From NCBI RefSeq assembly GCF_900129265.1, contig NZ_FQVG01000020.1:1-38608 (forward strand): a stretch of DNA of 38,608 nt, read 5' to 3'. Of the stretch, positions 14,970 through 23,834 are shown one piece after another. Under the pieces are notes generated by a model. The model had not been told where the DNA came from. It did not search any database and was given only the letters and a program-made list of their open reading frames with translations. The stretch's first letter is position 1, and every line of letters starts with the position of its first letter. The position numbers and the translations under genes are program-made. This DNA comes from Caloramator proteoclasticus DSM 10124 (GTDB taxonomy: Bacteria; Bacillota; Clostridia; Clostridiales; Caloramatoraceae).

Positions 14970-17019
14970 TTTTATCCTCCTTTGTTGTATCTGGATATTC
15001 TATTCTTGTATGAAATATTCCTAATAAAACCTTTATAAACACTTCTTTTATTTTTTCTATATCTTTGAAGGTTAATGGAGATTCGCTTAATTGATTATCA
15101 AATAGTTTTTCATTAATTATTTTTTCAACCATAGTTTTTATATCATCAACTGTAGGACTATTTAATGATCTTACTGCTGCTTCAACACTATCTGCAAGCA
15201 TTATTATTGCTGATTCCTTTGAATTAGGTTTAGGCCCTTCATATCTAAAATTATCCTCTATAATATTTTCTCCTTCATTCAATGCCTGTACATAAAAATA
15301 TTTTACGAGAGTCGTTCCATGATGTTGCATTATTATATCCTGAATAATATTTGGTAATTTGTATTTTTGAGCAAGCTCTAAACCATCACGAATATGTGAA
15401 GTTATAATTGATACACTTAATTTTGGTGTAACTTTGTCATGGGGATTATCATTAGTTATTTGATTTTCTTTGAAGAAATATGGTCTTTTAATTTTACCAA
15501 TATCATGATAATATGCACCTACTCTTGCAAGTAATGAATTTGCTCCAATTTCATTTGCAGCTGCTTCTGCTAAGTTACCAACTAATATACTATGGTGATA
15601 GGTACCCGGTGCTTCAAATAATAATTTTTTTAAAAGTATTTGATTTGGATTTGAAAGTTCTAATAATTTTATTGGTGTTAAAATGTTAAATACCTGTTCA
15701 AAGATTGGTAAAACACCTATTGCAAAAATTGATGAAACAATTGAATTTAAAAAAACAAAAATACTGCTGTATACAGCCTGTGTATATATTGTGTTGTTTA
15801 ATATATTTATAGCATATACTATTAAAAAGTTTATTATTCCTACATATAGTCCACTTAATAAAATATTATTTCTTTCTTGAACCTTTGAAGTAAAAAATGT
15901 ACCTAAGATACAACTCATAACATACATAATACAAACATTAATATTAAAGTTTGTAAGTATTATAACTATTAGTGTATTAATAAGTGATATAATCAAACCT
16001 GTTTTCGAACCAAATATCAAAGTAGACAATATTGGTAAAAAGCTTGCAGGAATAAAGTAAACTGAAATAATTTTAAAAGCAAATGTTAAAATTGCTGTAA
16101 TTATAAGTAATATACAAGTAATAACATAAAAACTTAAATTTGAATAAACATTACCTTCATTTTTAACTAAAAATACTAATAAAATAAGAGTTGATAAAAT
16201 TAGTATGGTTACACCCAAAATTAAAATAAAGTCATTTTTTCTGTTTTGAGATAATATACCTGCTTTGGACATCAAATTTAAATGATGTTCATTAATAACT
16301 TCTCCTTTTAGAACTATATTTTGATTTTTCTTTATAACTACTGGTTCTATTTGTCTTCTTATTTGCTGTTTTAATTCTTCAGTTTTCTCATAGTCATAGA
16401 ACATATTAGGCTTTATCGATGCTACCCCTATTGAATTTGCTAAGTCCTTTAAATTTTTATTTAATGTTGAAGACTTTATATAAAAATCAAGGTCTTGCTG
16501 TGCTTTTTTAATGTCGTCTAAATTGTTTTCCCTAATATCTAAAGATAGGACTTTAATCAAAACATCATTTAGAAATTTATCTAAAGCGTCTAATTCTTGT
16601 TCGTTTAATTTCAATAATGATTTAATATCTTCATCACTTAAACTTATCATAACTAAATTCTTTATATTTTCAATTTTAGTAGTCTCATTAACATTTTGTT
16701 CTTTTTGATATTTAACATTCTCAATTATCTTATTTATATCTTCAATTGACTTTTTTGCAATATTTAAATCTTTATTGTATTTAGGCAAAACTTCACTTAA
16801 TGCTTTATCTATCTTTTCTTGCGTTGCCTCTTCGTCTTCAAAATCCCTTGGAGCTTTTATATCAATTGGTGCAATATCTCCAATTTGTAATGAATATTTT
16901 TTAGGAATAACAGTAAAAAAGCTAATTATAAATAATACTATAAAAGTAATTATAAATACTATTATTTTCTTTAATTTTTCACTTATTAAATCTTCAATAA
17001 TTTTACTTTTGTAATTCAT
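14962..17019 (-). CDS. pgpH: PgpH-type HD-domain c-di-AMP phosphodiesterase (7TMR-HDED)
   Basis: Membrane protein that degrades cyclic di-AMP in Listeria PgpH and relatives. An N-terminal membrane helix (about 15-38) is followed by an extracytoplasmic 7TMR-HDED sensor domain (to about residue 255), seven membrane helices (about 260-455) and a cytoplasmic HD domain with TYHHSILVGNLAEAA and YYHDIGKIKRPYFF, then QHHGT. The start at 17049 lies inside phoH; ATG 17019, just after AGGTGA and the phoH stop, gives MNYKSKIIED. At 685 residues it is full length. The phosphodiesterase role is inferred from family. Confidence 0.92.
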   Translation of the reverse strand: MNYKSKIIEDLISEKLKKIIVFIITFIVLFIISFFTVIPKKYSLQIGDIAPIDIKAPRDFEDEEATQEKIDKALSEVLPKYNKDLNIAKKSIEDINKIIENVKYQKEQNVNETTKIENIKNLVMISLSDEDIKSLLKLNEQELDALDKFLNDVLIKVLSLDIRENNLDDIKKAQQDLDFYIKSSTLNKNLKDLANSIGVASIKPNMFYDYEKTEELKQQIRRQIEPVVIKKNQNIVLKGEVINEHHLNLMSKAGILSQNRKNDFILILGVTILILSTLILLVFLVKNEGNVYSNLSFYVITCILLIITAILTFAFKIISVYFIPASFLPILSTLIFGSKTGLIISLINTLIVIILTNFNINVCIMYVMSCILGTFFTSKVQERNNILLSGLYVGIINFLIVYAINILNNTIYTQAVYSSIFVFLNSIVSSIFAIGVLPIFEQVFNILTPIKLLELSNPNQILLKKLLFEAPGTYHHSILVGNLAEAAANEIGANSLLARVGAYYHDIGKIKRPYFFKENQITNDNPHDKVTPKLSVSIITSHIRDGLELAQKYKLPNIIQDIIMQHHGTTLVKYFYVQALNEGENIIEDNFRYEGPKPNSKESAIIMLADSVEAAVRSLNSPTVDDIKTMVEKIINEKLFDNQLSESPLTFKDIEKIKEVFIKVLLGIFHTRIEYPDTTKEDKND

Positions 17020-17023
17020 ATAA

Positions 17024-17989
17024 TCACCTATTTTCATTTTCTTCTTCAAATTTGTTGTATGCTTTTATTATTTCTGAAACCAACTTATGTCTTACTACAT
17101 CTTTATCACTGAAATAAATAAAATCAATACCTGGAATATTTTTTAATATTTTTGTTACCTGTTTTAAACCTGATACTTTACCTTGTCCTAAATCTATTTG
17201 TGTTAAATCTCCTGTTACAACTATTCTTGAGCCATATCCAAAACGAGTTAAAAACATTTTCATTTGCTCTGGTGTAGTATTTTGTGCTTCATCCAATATT
17301 ATAAAACAATCGTCAAGTGTTCTTCCTCTCATATAAGCAAGAGGTGCAACTTCTATAATGCCTGATTCCATATATTTGTTAAAGTTTTCTACTCCTAAAA
17401 TATCAAACAATGCATCATATAGTGGTCTTAAATATGGATTAATTTTTTCTTGTAAATCTCCTGGTAAAAAACCTAATCTTTCACCAGCCTCTACAGCCGG
17501 TCTTGTAAGAACTATTCTATTTACCTTCTTATCTCTTAAAAATTTTACTGCCATAGCAATTGCAAGATATGTTTTCCCAGTACCCGCAGGACCTATTCCA
17601 AAAACTATATCATTTTTACGTATTGAATCAATATAGGTCTTTTGTCCTAAAGTTTTACATTTTACAGGCTTACCCTTTGCTGTTGTTATTATTACATCAT
17701 CTAAAATATTTTCAATTTTCTCTTCACTATCTTCTAAAACAAGACTTATTATATAGTTAACTGTTTGCTTATTTATTATTTCATTTCTTTTTGCTATTTC
17801 AAGCAACTTTAAAATTGTTTTTGTAGCTAAATCTACTTGTCCTACACCCGTTATTTTTATTTCATTATCTCTATTAATAATGAAAACATTAAAGCATTGC
17901 TCAATAATTTTAATATTTTCGTCAAACTTACCAAATAGATTAACTAATTGTTCCAAATTATCAATTAATATTTTTGATTCTTTTTGCAT
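17024..17989 (-). CDS. phoH: PhoH-like ATPase
   Basis: Cytosolic P-loop ATPase of the PhoH family, associated with RNA metabolism; its exact role is unsettled. Walker A is GPAGTGKTYLAIAM (about residue 135) and Walker B is CFIILDEAQNTTPEQMKMF, then VTGDLTQIDL. The N-terminal 100 residues hold a KH-like region. Length is 321, typical of Firmicute YqfP/PhoH. ATG 17989 follows TAGGAGGT. It lies 14 bases after yqfD and 4 bases before pgpH. Confidence 0.95.
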   Translation of the reverse strand: MQKESKILIDNLEQLVNLFGKFDENIKIIEQCFNVFIINRDNEIKITGVGQVDLATKTILKLLEIAKRNEIINKQTVNYIISLVLEDSEEKIENILDDVIITTAKGKPVKCKTLGQKTYIDSIRKNDIVFGIGPAGTGKTYLAIAMAVKFLRDKKVNRIVLTRPAVEAGERLGFLPGDLQEKINPYLRPLYDALFDILGVENFNKYMESGIIEVAPLAYMRGRTLDDCFIILDEAQNTTPEQMKMFLTRFGYGSRIVVTGDLTQIDLGQGKVSGLKQVTKILKNIPGIDFIYFSDKDVVRHKLVSEIIKAYNKFEEENENR

Positions 17990-18003
17990 TATTAACCTCC
18001 TAA

Positions 18004-19191
18004 CTATCTATGCTGTTCATAAGATATATTTTCTTCAGTTATAATAAGTAATCTAACTTTTACTTTATTTTTTTCTATTATTTTATCATACTTTTTATCT
18101 AAAATAGTAGCATCTTTTGGAATCTGTTTTTTTATTTCTTGTTCTGCTTTATTTGTAGCTATCTCAATCGCTTCATCTATAGAATAATTAACCTTAGTAA
18201 CTTTTAATTCATATATTTTTTCTTCAACTTTTTCTATTGGTATATTATATCCTAATAAATTAATCTTAGTTCTATTTTCTATTTTATCATAATTTTCAAA
18301 TTTAGCATCATTTTTATTTATGTATACCTTTTTTCCATTTATAATCATATATTCATTTTTTATATAATTACCTGTACGCTCTGACTTATTGTATACTAAC
18401 TCCTGTTCTTCAAATATTTCATACCAAATTTTAGCATAAACATTCCCTAATGAATGTATAGTTTTTACATATTCCTTTGAGTTATCATCTCTATTAGTTC
18501 TAAAAATATCACCAGTAATTAAAATCTGACCCTTTTTAACGTATTCACCAGATTTTATTAGTGGAGTACCTCTATAGCAAAATATTTTTGTTACAACACC
18601 ATCTTTCTTAGCAATAATATCAACAGGACTTTCAGTATCTACAATTTCAGGCGGCAAAGTTCTTTCTACTACTTCAACATTTAATTTTACACCATCAATA
18701 GATAAACTAATTAAAGATATTTGCTTTATTTCGTTTACAATATTACTTTCAATCTGTTTTAAATCTAATTTATTTTTCATTACACCAATTTTTATACCAT
18801 TTTTATATAGAGCTTTTACAATTTCATCATTAGATATATTTTTATTTCCCCTAATATCAATAATCCAAATTAAATTTGATAAATAATACAAAATAAATAT
18901 AAAAACTATAATACCTAAAATAAAAAGTTTTCTTCTTAATACTTTATATACATAAAATCCTAATCCTTTTTTTTGTACAATCTTTATTTTTGATTTTGTA
19001 TTTTTTGCCACCTTTTTAATTTTTTTAAAGTCATCTGAAGAAATCTTAAACTGTGCAGTTATTAAATCTTTTCTTTTTATATCCCATAACTTTATCCCGT
19101 TATTGTATGCTAAATTTATAAACTTTTCAATACAAAAGGAATTCAATTCAACAATTAAATATCCATCTAAAAACTCTTGATCCCTTCCCAT
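18004..19191 (-). CDS. yqfD: Sporulation protein YqfD
   Basis: Conserved endospore-former membrane protein made in the mother cell in Bacillus; molecular function unknown. The N-terminal cytoplasmic 85 residues precede one membrane helix (about 89-111, ILGIIVFIFILYYLSNLIW). A largely extracytoplasmic C-terminal domain follows, with a POTRA-like start (NKNISNDEIVKALYKNGI) and a conserved Pro-Pro-Glu-Ile/Val segment (RTLPPEIVDTESP). Length is 395, normal. ATG 19191 has GGAGGGG upstream and follows yqfC by 12 bases, the universal yqfC-yqfD pair. Confidence 0.93.
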   Translation of the reverse strand: MGRDQEFLDGYLIVELNSFCIEKFINLAYNNGIKLWDIKRKDLITAQFKISSDDFKKIKKVAKNTKSKIKIVQKKGLGFYVYKVLRRKLFILGIIVFIFILYYLSNLIWIIDIRGNKNISNDEIVKALYKNGIKIGVMKNKLDLKQIESNIVNEIKQISLISLSIDGVKLNVEVVERTLPPEIVDTESPVDIIAKKDGVVTKIFCYRGTPLIKSGEYVKKGQILITGDIFRTNRDDNSKEYVKTIHSLGNVYAKIWYEIFEEQELVYNKSERTGNYIKNEYMIINGKKVYINKNDAKFENYDKIENRTKINLLGYNIPIEKVEEKIYELKVTKVNYSIDEAIEIATNKAEQEIKKQIPKDATILDKKYDKIIEKNKVKVRLLIITEENISYEQHR

Positions 19192-19203
19192 ATACCCCTC
19201 CAG

Positions 19204-19476
19204 CTAAATACTGATAAATTCAAGATTTTTAATCTTGCCTGTCAATACTACAGTTTCAGGATTAATTTCTTTAATTAAGAAATCCTTTCCTTCTATTTTT
19301 ATAATACCAATACTGCTTTTTAAACGTACAATATCTGAACTATATTCAACTATACCTTTGTGATTTTCTATCTGCAATTCATCATTTCCCAATATTCTGA
19401 TGTATGGCACATTCATAATTACTTCCTTAGGTAACTCAAGAGATTCGCTAATTTTTCTTTTCATCTTGTTTTTCAT
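19204..19476 (-). CDS. yqfC: Sporulation protein YqfC (YabP family)
   Basis: A 90-residue YabP/YqfC-family protein, mostly beta strands, required for or associated with sporulation; biochemical role unknown. The family core shows PYIRILGNDELQIENHKGIV and a C-terminal LTGKIKNLEFI. ATG 19476 follows CAGGTGG at a rather short spacing; the ATG four codons later is too distant from it. It is the first gene of the long yqfC-to-dgkA operon and lies downstream of a palindrome at 19504-19536. Confidence 0.92.
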   Translation of the reverse strand: MKNKMKRKISESLELPKEVIMNVPYIRILGNDELQIENHKGIVEYSSDIVRLKSSIGIIKIEGKDFLIKEINPETVVLTGKIKNLEFISI

Positions 19477-19503
19477 AAACCACCTGAAATATAATTGCTT
19501 AAT

Positions 19504-19536
19504 TTAATAATATGCTAAAAAGTTTCATATTATTAA
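19504..19536. promoter_or_regulatory. 11-bp palindrome upstream of yqfC
   Basis: TTAATAATATG (19504-19514) and CATATTATTAA (19526-19536) are a perfect inverted repeat with an 11-base spacer. It lies between the yqeY terminator and yqfC, where the operon promoter must be. The sporulation timing of yqfC suggests a sigma-E promoter here, but no full match was found. Confidence 0.4.
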
Positions 19537-19544
19537 GATTAATA

Positions 19545-19580
19545 TATAAAATTTAAGGGGTTAACCTAAGTTAACCCCTT
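19545..19580 (-). terminator. Terminator after yqeY
   Basis: AAGGGGTTAAC (19555-19565), loop CTAA, GTTAACCCCTT (19570-19580): a perfect 11-bp stem. On minus it is followed by AAATTTTATAT. It ends the rpsU-yqeY unit. Confidence 0.85.
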
Positions 19581-19584
19581 TATA

Positions 19585-20028
19585 TTATTGCAGATACTGC
19601 TTTACTATTTGATTTACTAACTTTCCATCTGCTCTTCCTTTTACTTTTGGCATTACAATTGCCATTACTTTTCCCATATCCTTGATTGAATTAGCTTGCA
19701 CTTCATTCACGGCTTCTTTAACTATTTCAGATATTTCTTCTTCTGTTAATTGCTGAGGAAGGTACTCAAGCAAAATCTCTATTTCTTTACCAGTTTGTTC
19801 TACAAGATCCTGCCTGTTCCCTTTTTCAAACTCCTCAATGGAGTCTCTTCTCTGTTTAACCTCTTTATTTAAAACTTCAATTACTTGTTCATCTTCAAGT
19901 TTTGTTCCATCAACTTTTTCAGCTTGTAGTATAGCTGCTTTAGCCATATTTAGAACATTCGCTCTAAATCTGTCTTTATTTTTCATTGCAGCTTTCCAAT
20001 CTTCTTGAATTCTTTCTTTGAGTGACAT
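19585..20028 (-). CDS. yqeY: GatB/YqeY domain protein
   Basis: A 147-residue YqeY protein, homologous to the tRNA-binding tail of the GatB amidotransferase subunit; a stand-alone tRNA-related role is assumed but unproven. Features are MSLKERIQEDWKAAMKNKD, EFEKGNRQDLVEQ and the C-terminal GRADGKLVNQIVKQYL. ATG 20028 is chosen over GTG 20034, which sits in AAGGGTG. It lies 16 bases after rpsU, the usual pair. Confidence 0.95.
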   Translation of the reverse strand: MSLKERIQEDWKAAMKNKDRFRANVLNMAKAAILQAEKVDGTKLEDEQVIEVLNKEVKQRRDSIEEFEKGNRQDLVEQTGKEIEILLEYLPQQLTEEEISEIVKEAVNEVQANSIKDMGKVMAIVMPKVKGRADGKLVNQIVKQYLQ

Positions 20029-20044
20029 ATTCACCCTTCTTTCA

Positions 20045-20221
20045 TTACTTAAACTTTCTCTTTCTTGCAGCTTGAGACTTCTTCTTACGCTTTACACTTG
20101 GCTTTTCATAATGTTCTCTCTTTCTTATTTCAGAAAGAACACCTGCCATCGCACACTTCTTTTTAAATCTTCTTAGTGCGCTATCTAATGATTCGTTTTC
20201 GCCAACTCTGATTTCTGACAC
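20045..20221 (-). CDS. rpsU: 30S ribosomal protein S21
   Basis: A 58-residue basic protein beginning [19 protein letters not shown] and ending in a Lys/Arg-rich tail ([15 protein letters not shown]). This is a complete bS21, which binds near the 3' end of 16S rRNA and the anti-SD region. It starts with GTG at 20221, preceded by GGGAGGG. It is followed closely by yqeY and driven by a near-perfect promoter at 20304-20333. Confidence 0.97.
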   Translation of the reverse strand: MSEIRVGENESLDSALRRFKKKCAMAGVLSEIRKREHYEKPSVKRKKKSQAARKRKFK

Positions 20222-20303
20222 CTTTATCCCTCCCTCCGCTTAACATATTGCATACATTATTATGATGTACCGTGAATTAAGCACACAATCAAGGACACAT
20301 TAT

Positions 20304-20333
20304 ATTATATATTATGAGTGTAAATATTGTCAA
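20304..20333 (-). promoter_or_regulatory. Consensus sigma-A promoter of rpsU-yqeY
   Basis: TTGACA (20333-20328), an 18-base spacer, TATAAT (20309-20304): both hexamers are exact. Transcription should start near 20297, leaving a leader of about 76 bases before GTG 20221. No clear HIT-gene terminator is visible in 20334-20372. Confidence 0.8.
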
Positions 20334-20372
20334 TAAAATATAATAAATTTGTTAATTTTTGATTTAATATCA

Positions 20373-20711
20373 TCAACCTGGTGGCCATTGAAAATCTCTT
20401 CCACCTATAAGATGAAAATGTATGTGTTTTACTGTCTGTCCTGCCTGCTCACCAGTATTAGTAACAAGTCTAAATCCTTCATTAGTTAAGTTCATTTGCT
20501 GTGCGATAATTTTGACTGCATTAAATATTTTGTTTAATATACTTCCATCTGTGTCAATTTCCAAGACTGATTCATAATGTTTTTTTGGTATAACTAATAT
20601 ATGTACAGGTGCAACTGGGTTTATGTCTTTAAATGCAATTACATATTCATCTTCATATACCTTAGAAGCTGGTATTTCACCATTCGCTATCTTACAAAAT
20701 ATACAATCCAC
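20373..20711 (-). CDS. HIT family nucleotide-binding hydrolase
   Basis: A 112-residue histidine-triad protein of the HINT branch, acting on nucleoside phosphoramidates or similar AMP-linked substrates. The catalytic triad is HIHFHLIGG near the C-terminus, and CIFCKIANGEIPASK marks the N-terminal zinc-type motif. It ends in the usual WPPG. The upstream codon at 20747 lies inside mtaB. GTG 20711 follows GGGAGGTGAG and gives MDCIFCKI. It is the last gene of prmA-rsmE-mtaB-HIT. Confidence 0.94.
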   Translation of the reverse strand: MDCIFCKIANGEIPASKVYEDEYVIAFKDINPVAPVHILVIPKKHYESVLEIDTDGSILNKIFNAVKIIAQQMNLTNEGFRLVTNTGEQAGQTVKHIHFHLIGGRDFQWPPG

Positions 20712-20733
20712 TATCTCACCTCCCATAGACATA

Positions 20734-22026
20734 TTATACCATTTCACCTACTAAAATGTCATTATTCATATCATTAATTTTTGTATTTATAATTTCTCCT
20801 TCGATATTATTTTTACTTTTTATTTCAACTTTTACATAGTTTCTTGTATAACCATAATATGAATCTTCTTTTTTCTCCTCTATTAAAACATCCACTATTT
20901 TCCCAATAAGTTTTTTATTAAATTCCTTTTCATATTTATCACTAAGTTCAATTAATAATTTACTTCTTCTTTCCTTTTCTTCATTATCAACTGTTTCCTT
21001 AAACTCTGCTGCCTTTGTTCCTTTCCTTGGACTATATTTAAAAACATGAAGTTTATTCAACTTAATTTCTTCTAAAAAATTATACGTCTTATTAAATTCC
21101 TCAATAGTTTCACCTGGAAATCCTACAATAACGTCAGTTGTTATTGAAACATCATTAAAATGCCTTCTTAAATTTAAAACTGCCTCTTTGTACTCATCAG
21201 TAGTATAGCGTCTATTCATTCTTTTTAATGTTTCATTACACCCGCTTTGAAGAGAAAGATGAAAATGTTCACACAATTTATTACAATTAGCAAGTCTTTT
21301 AATATTCTCTATGTTAAAAAATGATGGTTCCACAGAACCTATTCTTATTCTTTCTAACCCATTTACTTCATTTAATTTTTCTATAACATCAACTAAAGTT
21401 ATATTACCAATGTCTTTTCCATAAGAAGCAACATGTATACCTGATAATATCACTTCTTTATATCCATTTTCTACAAGTCTATTTACTTCTTCTATTATAG
21501 TTTCAAACTTTTTACTTCTTACAGGTCCTCTTGCATATGGAATTAAACAATAAGAACAAAATCTGTCACAGCCATCTTGTATCTTTAAAAAGGCTCTTGT
21601 TTTGTCTTGATAATGGTCTATTTCCATTTCTTCAAATTCTCTTACTGTCATTATATTTTTCACTTTATTTAATTTTTTCTTAGATTGATTAAATTCATTG
21701 ATATAATCTAATATTTTGCTTTTATTGTCAGTTCCAATTATTATATCAACATCATCTATTTTTGATACCTCATCTGGTGCAACTTGAGCATAACACCCAA
21801 CAGCTATCACAATTGCATCTTTATTATTCTTTTTTGCTCTTCTAATCATCTGCCTTGATTTTTTATCACCAATACTTGTCACAGTACACGTATTTATTAC
21901 ATATACATCAGAATAATCTTCAAAATTTACAACCTCATATCCGTTTTTTTCAAATATTTCTGCCATAGCTTCTGTTTCATATTGATTAACCCTACATCCT
22001 AATGTATAGAATGCTACCTTTTTCAT
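20734..22026 (-). CDS. mtaB: tRNA (N(6)-L-threonylcarbamoyladenosine(37)-C(2))-methylthiotransferase MtaB
   Basis: Radical SAM enzyme that converts t6A37 to ms2t6A37 in tRNA. The N-terminal UPF0004 domain has C10 (TLGCRVNQYE), a cysteine near 46 (NTCTVTSIGDKKSRQ) and VGCYAQ near 80, binding the auxiliary cluster. The radical SAM motif CDRFCSYCLIPYARGP lies near residue 153. The C-terminal TRAM domain begins about residue 370. The NTCTVT signature favours MtaB over MiaB. At 430 residues it is full length. It overlaps rsmE by 4 bases. Confidence 0.95.
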   Translation of the reverse strand: MKKVAFYTLGCRVNQYETEAMAEIFEKNGYEVVNFEDYSDVYVINTCTVTSIGDKKSRQMIRRAKKNNKDAIVIAVGCYAQVAPDEVSKIDDVDIIIGTDNKSKILDYINEFNQSKKKLNKVKNIMTVREFEEMEIDHYQDKTRAFLKIQDGCDRFCSYCLIPYARGPVRSKKFETIIEEVNRLVENGYKEVILSGIHVASYGKDIGNITLVDVIEKLNEVNGLERIRIGSVEPSFFNIENIKRLANCNKLCEHFHLSLQSGCNETLKRMNRRYTTDEYKEAVLNLRRHFNDVSITTDVIVGFPGETIEEFNKTYNFLEEIKLNKLHVFKYSPRKGTKAAEFKETVDNEEKERRSKLLIELSDKYEKEFNKKLIGKIVDVLIEEKKEDSYYGYTRNYVKVEIKSKNNIEGEIINTKINDMNNDILVGEMV

Positions 22027-22772
22027 TTCATTCCTCCTATATCAGACAACTCGTATAATAAAATAGTACTTGCTACTAATCCTGCTGTTTCAGTCCTAAG
22101 TATTCTTGGTCCTAACGTAATTGGCTTAAAACCATTTTTTATGAATATATTTATTTCTTCCTCACTAAATCCACCTTCAGGCCCAATTATTACTGCAATA
22201 TTTTTATAATCTCTACTCTCATTAAATAACTCCTTAAAACTTGTAGACTTTTCCTTTTCATATGGAACAACAATCAAATCAAACCTCTTTAATATATCTA
22301 ATGCTTCTTCAAAACTTATTAAATTATTTACTGTTGGTATTATACCTCTATTTGATTGTTTAGCAGCTTCATACGCTATTCTATTCCATCTTTCTAACTT
22401 ATTACTAATATCTTTTCCATCAGTTTTTACAACTACACGTTCTGTTATAATAGGATAAAATTCTTTAACTCCAATTTCAACACCCTTTTGTATAATAAGT
22501 TCCATTTTTTGAGCTTTAGGCAATCCTTGAAACAGTACTATATTTATATTAGATTCATTTCTATTTTTAAATTTCTCTTTAATTTGGCATATAACACTTT
22601 TTTTGTTTATTTCTACAATATCGCAAATATATTCATTTTCATTTCCATCACATATTTGAATAGAATCGCCGATTTTTAGTCTTAAAACTTTTGTAATGTG
22701 TTGTACATCGTCATTAGTTATGTTTATTTTATCATTTATGATATTATCTGTTTTGACAAAAAACTTGTGCAT
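22023..22772 (-). CDS. rsmE: 16S rRNA (uracil(1498)-N(3))-methyltransferase RsmE
   Basis: SPOUT-class methyltransferase for m3U1498 in the 30S decoding region. An N-terminal PUA-like domain (DDVQHITKVLRLKIGDSI) precedes the knotted SAM fold, with IIGPEGGFSEEEI and LGPRILRTETA. Length is 249, normal. ATG 22772 has AAGGAGGT. It lies 10 bases after prmA and overlaps mtaB. Confidence 0.96.
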   Translation of the reverse strand: MHKFFVKTDNIINDKINITNDDVQHITKVLRLKIGDSIQICDGNENEYICDIVEINKKSVICQIKEKFKNRNESNINIVLFQGLPKAQKMELIIQKGVEIGVKEFYPIITERVVVKTDGKDISNKLERWNRIAYEAAKQSNRGIIPTVNNLISFEEALDILKRFDLIVVPYEKEKSTSFKELFNESRDYKNIAVIIGPEGGFSEEEINIFIKNGFKPITLGPRILRTETAGLVASTILLYELSDIGGMK

Positions 22773-22782
22773 AATAACCTCC

Positions 22783-23721
22783 TTATTTTTTTGCTACAAT
22801 TGCAACCCATTCTCCTTTATTGTTTTTATCTATTATTTCAAAACCATTTTGAATTAAAACTTTTTCAACTTCATCTTGTTTATCTTTTATTATTCCTGAT
22901 GATATAAAAAGTCCATTATCCTTTATGTAATTTCCTACAAATGATGCTAAATATATTACTACATCAGCTATTATATTTGCTATAACAATATCTGCTGTTC
23001 CATCTACAACATCTACTAAGTTCCCGTGAAGAATCTTTACATTATTAACTTTATTGTATTCAACATTAATCTTAGCAGCATCTACTGCTACCTCATCTAA
23101 GTCAACACCTATTACTTCATCGGCACCTAATTTTGAAGCAACAATGGATAGTATTCCTGACCCAGTTCCTATGTCAAATACTCTATCTCCCTTTTTACAA
23201 TACTTTTCTAAAAATTCAATGCACATCATTGTTGTTTCATGAGTTCCTGTTCCAAAGGCCATTCCAGGATCTAATTCTACAATTATTTCGCCTTCTTTTG
23301 GATTATAATCCTCCCATTTAGGTTTTATAATAATCGAATTTCCTATTTTTGTTGTTTTATAATACTTTTTCCACTCATTTGCCCAATCCTCTTCTTGCAC
23401 CTTATTTCTTATAACTTTACCAATTCCTATATCAATTCCTAAATCTCTTAACTCTTTTAATTTCTCCTCTATAAAATTCAATATTTCTTCTATTTGTTCT
23501 TCTTTACTAAAATAAGCTTTAACAATAGCAGCATCCTTTCCATATTCAAATATATTATAATCAGCATAATCCCAAGTGAATGGTCCTGAAGGGCGTTCAG
23601 TTATATCATTAGGGTCTTCAATTGCAACCCCCTTAACATCAAGTCCATAAAAAATACCTGATACAGGTTCTACTGCTTCACTTTTAGTAACAACTTTAAT
23701 TTCTATCCATTCTCCGTTCAT
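22783..23721 (-). CDS. prmA: Ribosomal protein L11 methyltransferase PrmA
   Basis: Methylates ribosomal protein L11. The N-terminal L11-recognition domain occupies about 1-95. The Rossmann SAM domain shows VFDIGTGSGILSIVASKLG, GVDLDEVAVDAA and DIVIANIIADV, the latter corresponding to the N-x-x-x catalytic loop. GMAFGTGTHETT is the family hallmark. Length is 312. ATG 23721 follows AAGGAGGA. It heads prmA-rsmE-mtaB-HIT, with a promoter at 23754-23781, and lies after dnaJ as in most Firmicutes. Confidence 0.96.
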   Translation of the reverse strand: MNGEWIEIKVVTKSEAVEPVSGIFYGLDVKGVAIEDPNDITERPSGPFTWDYADYNIFEYGKDAAIVKAYFSKEEQIEEILNFIEEKLKELRDLGIDIGIGKVIRNKVQEEDWANEWKKYYKTTKIGNSIIIKPKWEDYNPKEGEIIVELDPGMAFGTGTHETTMMCIEFLEKYCKKGDRVFDIGTGSGILSIVASKLGADEVIGVDLDEVAVDAAKINVEYNKVNNVKILHGNLVDVVDGTADIVIANIIADVVIYLASFVGNYIKDNGLFISSGIIKDKQDEVEKVLIQNGFEIIDKNNKGEWVAIVAKK

Positions 23722-23753
23722 AATCCTTCCTCCTTAGTTGATTTTACCGTTTT

Positions 23754-23781
23754 ATTATATCATAATAATGTTTTATAACAA
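23754..23781 (-). promoter_or_regulatory. Sigma-A promoter upstream of prmA
   Basis: TTGTTA (23781-23776), a 16-base spacer, TATAAT (23759-23754), about 33 bases before the prmA start and after the dnaJ terminator. Confidence 0.5.
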
Positions 23782-23805
23782 TTGTATTTTATTAATTTTT
23801 ATTAT

Positions 23806-23834
23806 ATGTAAAAAGGCATGTATTAAACATGCCT
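23806..23834 (-). terminator. Terminator after dnaJ
   Basis: On minus, AGGCATGT (23834-23827), loop TTAAT, ACATGCCT (23821-23814), then TTTTACAT. An 8-bp stem with a U-run overlapping the dnaJ stop; it ends the heat-shock operon. Confidence 0.85.
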
